Positions 60,663-64,000 of a stretch of 64,000 nt of DNA are shown one piece after another (position 1 is the first letter of the stretch; each line of letters begins with the position of its first letter). Origin of the DNA: Varibaculum timonense_A. GTDB taxonomy: Bacteria; Actinomycetota; Actinomycetes; Actinomycetales; Actinomycetaceae. The notes beneath the pieces were generated by a model. It was not told the origin of the DNA. It saw only the letters and a list, made by a program, of their open reading frames with translations, and did not search any database. The position numbers and the translations under genes are program-made. Where the stretch lies: NCBI RefSeq assembly GCF_027694345.1, contig NZ_JAQEVU010000002.1, positions 214,506 through 278,505 of the forward strand, read 5' to 3'.

Positions 60663-60869
60663 ATGGAAAAAATTAACATTGTTGAGATTGGCACTGGTCG
60701 TCAAGCAAATAATCTGCTGGTGAATTCGATATCTGATGCCATCAGTCCTTGGTTTGCAGATGTTTACCAGGATTGCCAGGTTCGTGAAGCGATTGCAGGT
60801 TTAGCAGATGAGGCTTTACGTTCGCGTGCTGCCCAGTATTTGGGTTTGCAACTTGACCAGGCTGCCTAG
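60663..60869 (+). CDS. small unknown protein
   Basis: About 68 residues, mildly acidic and helical, without membrane segments or known motifs (ends RAAQYLGLQLDQAA). ATG at 60663 has GGAG 8 nt upstream; a GTG at 60645 is the alternative. It has its own upstream region with a palindrome and a strong terminator downstream, so it looks like a real monocistronic gene. I do not recognise it. Confidence 0.6.
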   Translation: MEKINIVEIGTGRQANNLLVNSISDAISPWFADVYQDCQVREAIAGLADEALRSRAAQYLGLQLDQAA

Positions 60870-60922
60870 AGCATTGCTGGTTATCGGGGCAAGGAAGTAT
60901 CTTGCCTTCTAGTTCAAGCAAA

Positions 60923-60966
60923 AGGTTTCCCGCCAGGGATTTATCCTAGCGGGAAACCTGCTTTTT
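60923..60966 (+). terminator. intrinsic terminator
   Basis: AGGTTTCCCGC/GCGGGAAACCT, 11 perfect base pairs, followed by GCTTTTT. Confidence 0.88.
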
Positions 60967-61112
60967 CTTTATCCCTAATTGCATTGGGCATTTACCCATT
61001 GCTTTCCTACCTAGCTCTTTTAGGGGCTAAGAGACTTCGGTTTCGGCACGCTAGGGTTTGGCGTTTAGGTGTTATTACTAATACTCAGTGTCATCGCCCA
61101 GATGCTATTTGC

Positions 61113-61118
61113 TAGTAT
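61113..61118 (+). promoter_or_regulatory. candidate extended -10 for the surface protein gene
   Basis: TAGTAT preceded by TGC, giving a leader of about 50 nt. No good -35. Confidence 0.3.
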
Positions 61119-61175
61119 GGGGCGGTAACTGTTTACGCAAAACTATGATGAGTTTTCTTAGTCAGAAAGGTTGAC

Positions 61176-63068
61176 ATGACCCGAAATAGTTTTATTAGCC
61201 GGTCAGGAGCGGGCTTCCTGCGGGGCGTTAGCGCCCTGTTCGGTTTGACTTTAGCTCTGGCGCTAATTCCGGCTGCTAGCTTGGCTTATGCCGCCCCCAG
61301 TGCAAAATATGCCGGATATAGCTCCCATGTTCCTAGCGTAGTTATCGTAGAGGGTAAAACTACGAAAACCAAGGTAACGGAACGCGCTGGCAAGACTTAC
61401 CCCGCAGGCATGACATTTAGTTATGTAAAACGGTTTAAAGATTTTTGGGCTCCCATTAATGCCAGCACTGGCGAAATCACTATTGATACCACTAAGACTA
61501 CTCATGCTTTCACTAATGGAAAAGCCGAGTACACGCCGCGTTTGGATGTTATTTATCCCGACCATGCGCAGTCTAATCCCTCTTTTGAAACTATCGACGC
61601 TGGTAAAATAACGGTTTTGCAAGACAGCGATAAAGATGGAGTTCCGGACAGGGACGAAACTGGGGCTGTTAAAGATCAGTGCGCCAATACTCCGGCGGGA
61701 GTCAAAATTGATGAGACTAACGGTTGCCCGGTTCCGCCTACCCTAAAAGCTGCAACCGTAACTGGTAAGGTGGGAACGCAAATCGCCAACACCAAGATGG
61801 CAATTACTAACGAGGGCAAACTAGCCTTAAAGGCTTGCGAATTTGTTGATGCAGCTAAAAGCGCTGGTCTAAGTGTGGGACTCGGGGTTGATGATGATGC
61901 TTGCGTGATTAGTGGTACCCCTACTAAAGCCGGACAAAGCGAGGTAGACGTTAAGCTAAGCTACACAGATGGCAAGAACGCTATTGTTTCGGTTACCGCT
62001 AAAGCAACTATCGATATCGCGGATAAAGACAGTGACGGTGACGGTTATCCAGATGCCAAGGATGAATGTCCCCAGAGTCCGCAAGGCGCAACTACCGATA
62101 ATAAAGGCTGCGCAGTTCCCCCCCGGATGGAAAATGCTACGGTTACCGGAACCGCTGATACCGCGATTAACGAGGTTTCTTTACCAATCGAGAACTTAGG
62201 TAATTTGAACTTGATGGAATGCACTGGCACCTTGCCGGAAGGCTTGTCGCTAGCTTTGAACCAAGACCAGAACGCTTGTATAGTCTCTGGCACTCCGAAA
62301 GCTGCCAGTGATCAAACCGTTCCGGTTACCTTGAAGTACACCAGTGACAAGGGAACTGAAGAAACGGTCAGCGCTGAGCTGACCCTAAAGATTGCCGAAA
62401 AACCGGTCGTAACCCCGAAAGATAACGAAACCTACCAGGACTTGGCTTACGCTGATGCAGCGGTTATGGCCGGGGAAAGCGGTAAGGTAGCTTCCCCTAC
62501 GGCAAAGGCAGGTAAACTACCACCGAACACTACTTTCCAGCTGACGGCAGATAGTAAAACCAAATTCCCCTGGATTAGTGAAGATGCCGATAATCCCGGC
62601 GGATGGAAATTGAATCCCGACGAGGCAGTGCCCGCCGGTGAATACCATCCGCAGGTAACCGTGACTTTCCCAGACCAGTCTACTTTGACTTTGGATATGA
62701 AAATTACGGTGACTGCTAAAGATCCGGGTAACCCTGATCCGGGTACTCCCGATCCGGGACAACCAGATCCGGAGAAGCCAGGTACTGATAAGCCGATGAA
62801 GCCGGGAACTAATCCTGCGCAGACTGATTCCGATAAAGATGGCATTATTGATGCTAAGGATAAATGTCCCAATACGGCTGCTGGAGTCAAAGTAGATGCT
62901 AAAGGATGCCCGATAGCACCTGCTGATAACGCAAAATCTAAGACTGGCGGAAAACAAACCGCTAAGCCAATGCCAGTAACTGGTGGCGTTGCCGGTTCTT
63001 TGGCGGCGCTATCGCTGCTAGTAACCGTGGCGGGCGTAGGTCTAGTTGCGTGGCGGTACGCCAAATAG
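61176..63068 (+). CDS. cell-wall-anchored surface protein with Rib-like, TSP3 and Ig-like domains
   Basis: 630 residues. Signal peptide 1-40 (hydrophobic FGLTLALALIPAASLAYAAP). A Rib-like domain (about 45-148), a thrombospondin type-3 Ca-binding repeat (DSDKDGVPD, about 150), an Ig-like SGTP module, TSP3 (DSDGDGYPD, about 285), a second SGTP module, another Rib-like domain (about 418-520), a DPG/Pro linker, a third TSP3 (DSDKDGIID, about 550) and a sorting signal MPVTGG, hydrophobic helix and RYAK. Each TSP3 has paired cysteines. Probably fixed by a sortase and exposed outside; adhesion or matrix binding is likely but unproved. ATG with AGAAAGG upstream. Confidence 0.85.
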   Translation: MTRNSFISRSGAGFLRGVSALFGLTLALALIPAASLAYAAPSAKYAGYSSHVPSVVIVEGKTTKTKVTERAGKTYPAGMTFSYVKRFKDFWAPINASTGEITIDTTKTTHAFTNGKAEYTPRLDVIYPDHAQSNPSFETIDAGKITVLQDSDKDGVPDRDETGAVKDQCANTPAGVKIDETNGCPVPPTLKAATVTGKVGTQIANTKMAITNEGKLALKACEFVDAAKSAGLSVGLGVDDDACVISGTPTKAGQSEVDVKLSYTDGKNAIVSVTAKATIDIADKDSDGDGYPDAKDECPQSPQGATTDNKGCAVPPRMENATVTGTADTAINEVSLPIENLGNLNLMECTGTLPEGLSLALNQDQNACIVSGTPKAASDQTVPVTLKYTSDKGTEETVSAELTLKIAEKPVVTPKDNETYQDLAYADAAVMAGESGKVASPTAKAGKLPPNTTFQLTADSKTKFPWISEDADNPGGWKLNPDEAVPAGEYHPQVTVTFPDQSTLTLDMKITVTAKDPGNPDPGTPDPGQPDPEKPGTDKPMKPGTNPAQTDSDKDGIIDAKDKCPNTAAGVKVDAKGCPIAPADNAKSKTGGKQTAKPMPVTGGVAGSLAALSLLVTVAGVGLVAWRYAK

Positions 63069-63108
63069 CAGTATTTATCCTTCAAATTCCTGGATAAATA
63101 ATACTGCT
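63067..63108 (+). terminator. first hairpin after the surface protein
   Basis: AGCAGTATTTATCC pairs with the 63092-63108 arm with a 3-nt bulge; it overlaps the stop codon. Confidence 0.45.
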
Positions 63109-63116
63109 TAATCCAA

Positions 63117-63154
63117 ACGGGTTGGGCGGGGATAATAATCCCCGACCAACCCGT
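63117..63154 (+). terminator. second, stronger hairpin after the surface protein
   Basis: 9-bp outer stem ACGGGTTGG/CCAACCCGT, one mismatch, 7-bp inner stem and AATA loop. Confidence 0.65.
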
Positions 63155-63221
63155 AACTATTTCTAAAAGATGTTCCCGGTGAATACGGCAACGCCAAGTA
63201 AATCGTGGTAATACTCTATGT

Positions 63222-63368
63222 ATGGAGCTTTCAGAAGACTTTAAAACTGCCGATGAAATGACCGCAGATGAACTGAATGCTAAACTTGCGCGCAGCTATT
63301 TGCAGTCCCTATCTGGTGCGGGACGGGACTACAACTCGGTATTTGATGAGTGCGAGGCCTCGCTCTAA
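63222..63368 (+). CDS. small acidic protein, 48 residues
   Basis: Open frame ATG to TAA encoding a 48-residue helical, acidic protein (MELSEDFKTADEMTADELNA start, ending DECEASL). It has no Shine-Dalgarno; TAATAC 7 nt upstream of the ATG could serve as a leaderless -10. It lies convergent to the nitroreductase gene, ending 4 nt from it. Amino-acid composition looks like a real protein. Function unknown. Confidence 0.45.
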   Translation: MELSEDFKTADEMTADELNAKLARSYLQSLSGAGRDYNSVFDECEASL

Positions 63369-63372
63369 AGGC

Positions 63373-63894
63373 TTAATCCTGGTGGTTTTCCCACAGTAAC
63401 TGTTCTAAGGGTTTGCGTTCCCGCTCTTTAGTCAGGCCAGCTGGTTCTTTACCTACGCTGCACATAGTAAACGCCGTGTAGGGAGCGGAAATCTGGAACT
63501 GCCGGCTAACTAGCTCCCGGTCAAAAGTGGCGAAAGGCCGCATATGCAGCCCCATGACCTCAGCTTGGAGCAACATATTTTGTACTGCGCTGCCCAAATC
63601 GTAGGGACCGAAATCCAGGCCGTGACGAGAGGGATAATCCCGATGGATATTTAGAATCAGCCCGGAAGCATCAAGTGCCCAATCGGAAAAACCGGCTACT
63701 GCCCGGCGTAACACTTCGTAGTTTTTGTCGCCGCGAATTCCCGGCACAAACCACCATTCCTGGGTGTTCATTGCCGAGGGCGCCCAACGCGCTGCCTCTA
63801 ACAGCTGATTCATTTGCTCTTGGCTCAAAACAAAATCCGGGTCGTATTCGCGCGGACTCCAGCGTCCGCTAATGATTTTAGAAATTTCAGTCAT
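63373..63894 (-). CDS. nitroreductase family flavoprotein
   Basis: 173 residues. GRWSPREYD near the N-terminus and LLEAARWAPSAMNTQEWWF form the FMN-binding motifs. A short nitroreductase of the type using NAD(P)H and FMN; substrate unknown. The ATG at 63894 is fixed by TATGAT 6 nt upstream; a GTG at 63915 is in frame but unsupported. Confidence 0.88.
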   Translation of the reverse strand: MTEISKIISGRWSPREYDPDFVLSQEQMNQLLEAARWAPSAMNTQEWWFVPGIRGDKNYEVLRRAVAGFSDWALDASGLILNIHRDYPSRHGLDFGPYDLGSAVQNMLLQAEVMGLHMRPFATFDRELVSRQFQISAPYTAFTMCSVGKEPAGLTKERERKPLEQLLWENHQD

Positions 63895-63900
63895 GTTTCT

Positions 63901-63906
63901 ATCATA
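63901..63906 (-). promoter_or_regulatory. -10 element of a leaderless promoter, nitroreductase
   Basis: TATGAT on the minus strand ends 6 nt before the ATG. Confidence 0.6.
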
Positions 63907-64000
63907 ACCAGCCACTCTGAAAACGGTACTGGCAGTAAAAATAAATGGTCGGGGTGACAGTGTGTGGTTTCAGGAGATGTGTCCGTTTTTCTTGGGGTTG

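Larger units (their letters stand above)
60870..61175. other. intergenic region before the surface protein
   Basis: 306 bp holding the terminator of the small gene and, further on, an extended -10 (TGCTAGTAT, 61110-61118) without a clear -35. A short hairpin GCG-g-TAA / TTACGC lies in the presumed leader. No gene seen. Confidence 0.45.

Noticed and set aside
60440..60694. 84-codon minus-strand frame after pyk
   Set aside because: It overlaps the palindrome, a hairpin and the start of the small plus-strand gene; there is no ribosome site or -10 box for it.
62447..63085. 212-codon open frame on the minus strand under the surface protein
   Set aside because: Arises from the biased composition of the plus-strand gene; its product is a Ser/Gly/Pro-rich string without a start signal.
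1..64000. CRISPR arrays, insertion sequences or prophage
   Set aside because: No regularly spaced repeats, transposase, integrase or phage structural gene was found.

Overview
The window is a gene-dense stretch of a chromosome from an actinobacterium. The SUF operon led by SufR, the SteA/SteB/MurJ cluster, TlyA-NadK-RecN, GlnA2-GlnE, GlgC with a GT4-type GlgA, and the Pup ligation locus all follow gene orders I know from Mycobacterium and relatives. The moderate GC content (by eye near 50%), the small intergenic gaps, the missing proteasome core genes and the arginine deiminase pair suggest an Actinomycetaceae-like host such as Varibaculum or Mobiluncus. That is an inference, and no 16S gene is present to confirm it. 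I see no phage, insertion sequence, CRISPR array or plasmid signature, so this is core genome.

Layout. 1-4.0 kb: a ClC chloride channel and dxs. 4.1-15.6 kb: a long, tightly coupled + strand run: RGG/TPR/HAD fusion, small ORF, tlyA, nadK, recN, steA, steB, a MraY-like membrane protein, murJ and a NUDIX hydrolase. 15.7-22.5 kb: sufR-sufB-sufD-Rieske-sufC-sufS-sufU-sufT. 22.5-24.9 kb: arginine deiminase and ornithine carbamoyltransferase. 24.9-33 kb: a HAD-IIA phosphatase, an ABC-F protein, a SixA-like phosphatase, a small membrane protein, divergent glgC/glgA and an ABC ATPase. 32.6-41 kb: glnA2, glnE, a phosphoglycerate-mutase-like enzyme, a DUF4191 protein, a tail-anchored unknown and a stomatin-like protein. 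41-42 kb: tRNA-Gly, tRNA-Cys and tRNA-Val, tatB, and tRNA-Leu. 42-48.8 kb: HAD and MazG-like enzymes, an FAD oxidoreductase, an acidic protein, an aldo/keto reductase, uppP, another HAD enzyme and a RecB-like nuclease. 48.8-55.9 kb: trmI and the pupylation locus arc-dop-pup-pafA with an FKBP-like membrane protein. 56-60.4 kb: hisF-hisI-trpC-lgt-pyk. 60.6-64 kb: small unknown genes, a large sortable surface protein and a nitroreductase.

How the genes work together. The SUF block is a complete Fe-S assembly operon with its own sensor-repressor. The 10-15 kb block joins division proteins (SteA, SteB) with lipid II flipping (MurJ) and a MraY-like protein, so it looks like an envelope and septum module. 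The Pup locus has ligase, depupylase/deamidase, Pup and ATPase but no prcBA, so Pup-tagged proteins are probably unfolded or released rather than degraded by a 20S particle. GlnE sits beside a GlnA2-type synthetase that lacks the usual adenylylation tyrosine.

The most useful structural observations are these. Twelve genes share a TANNNT -10 box placed 6-7 nt before the start codon with no Shine-Dalgarno site, which predicts leaderless mRNAs and fixes several starts. Two candidate SufR operators lie before sufR. The recB-like/trmI pair has back-to-back leaderless promoters whose -35 regions overlap. An FKBP-like membrane protein is fused by stop/start overlap to pafA. A 14-bp perfect palindrome lies before an unknown small gene.
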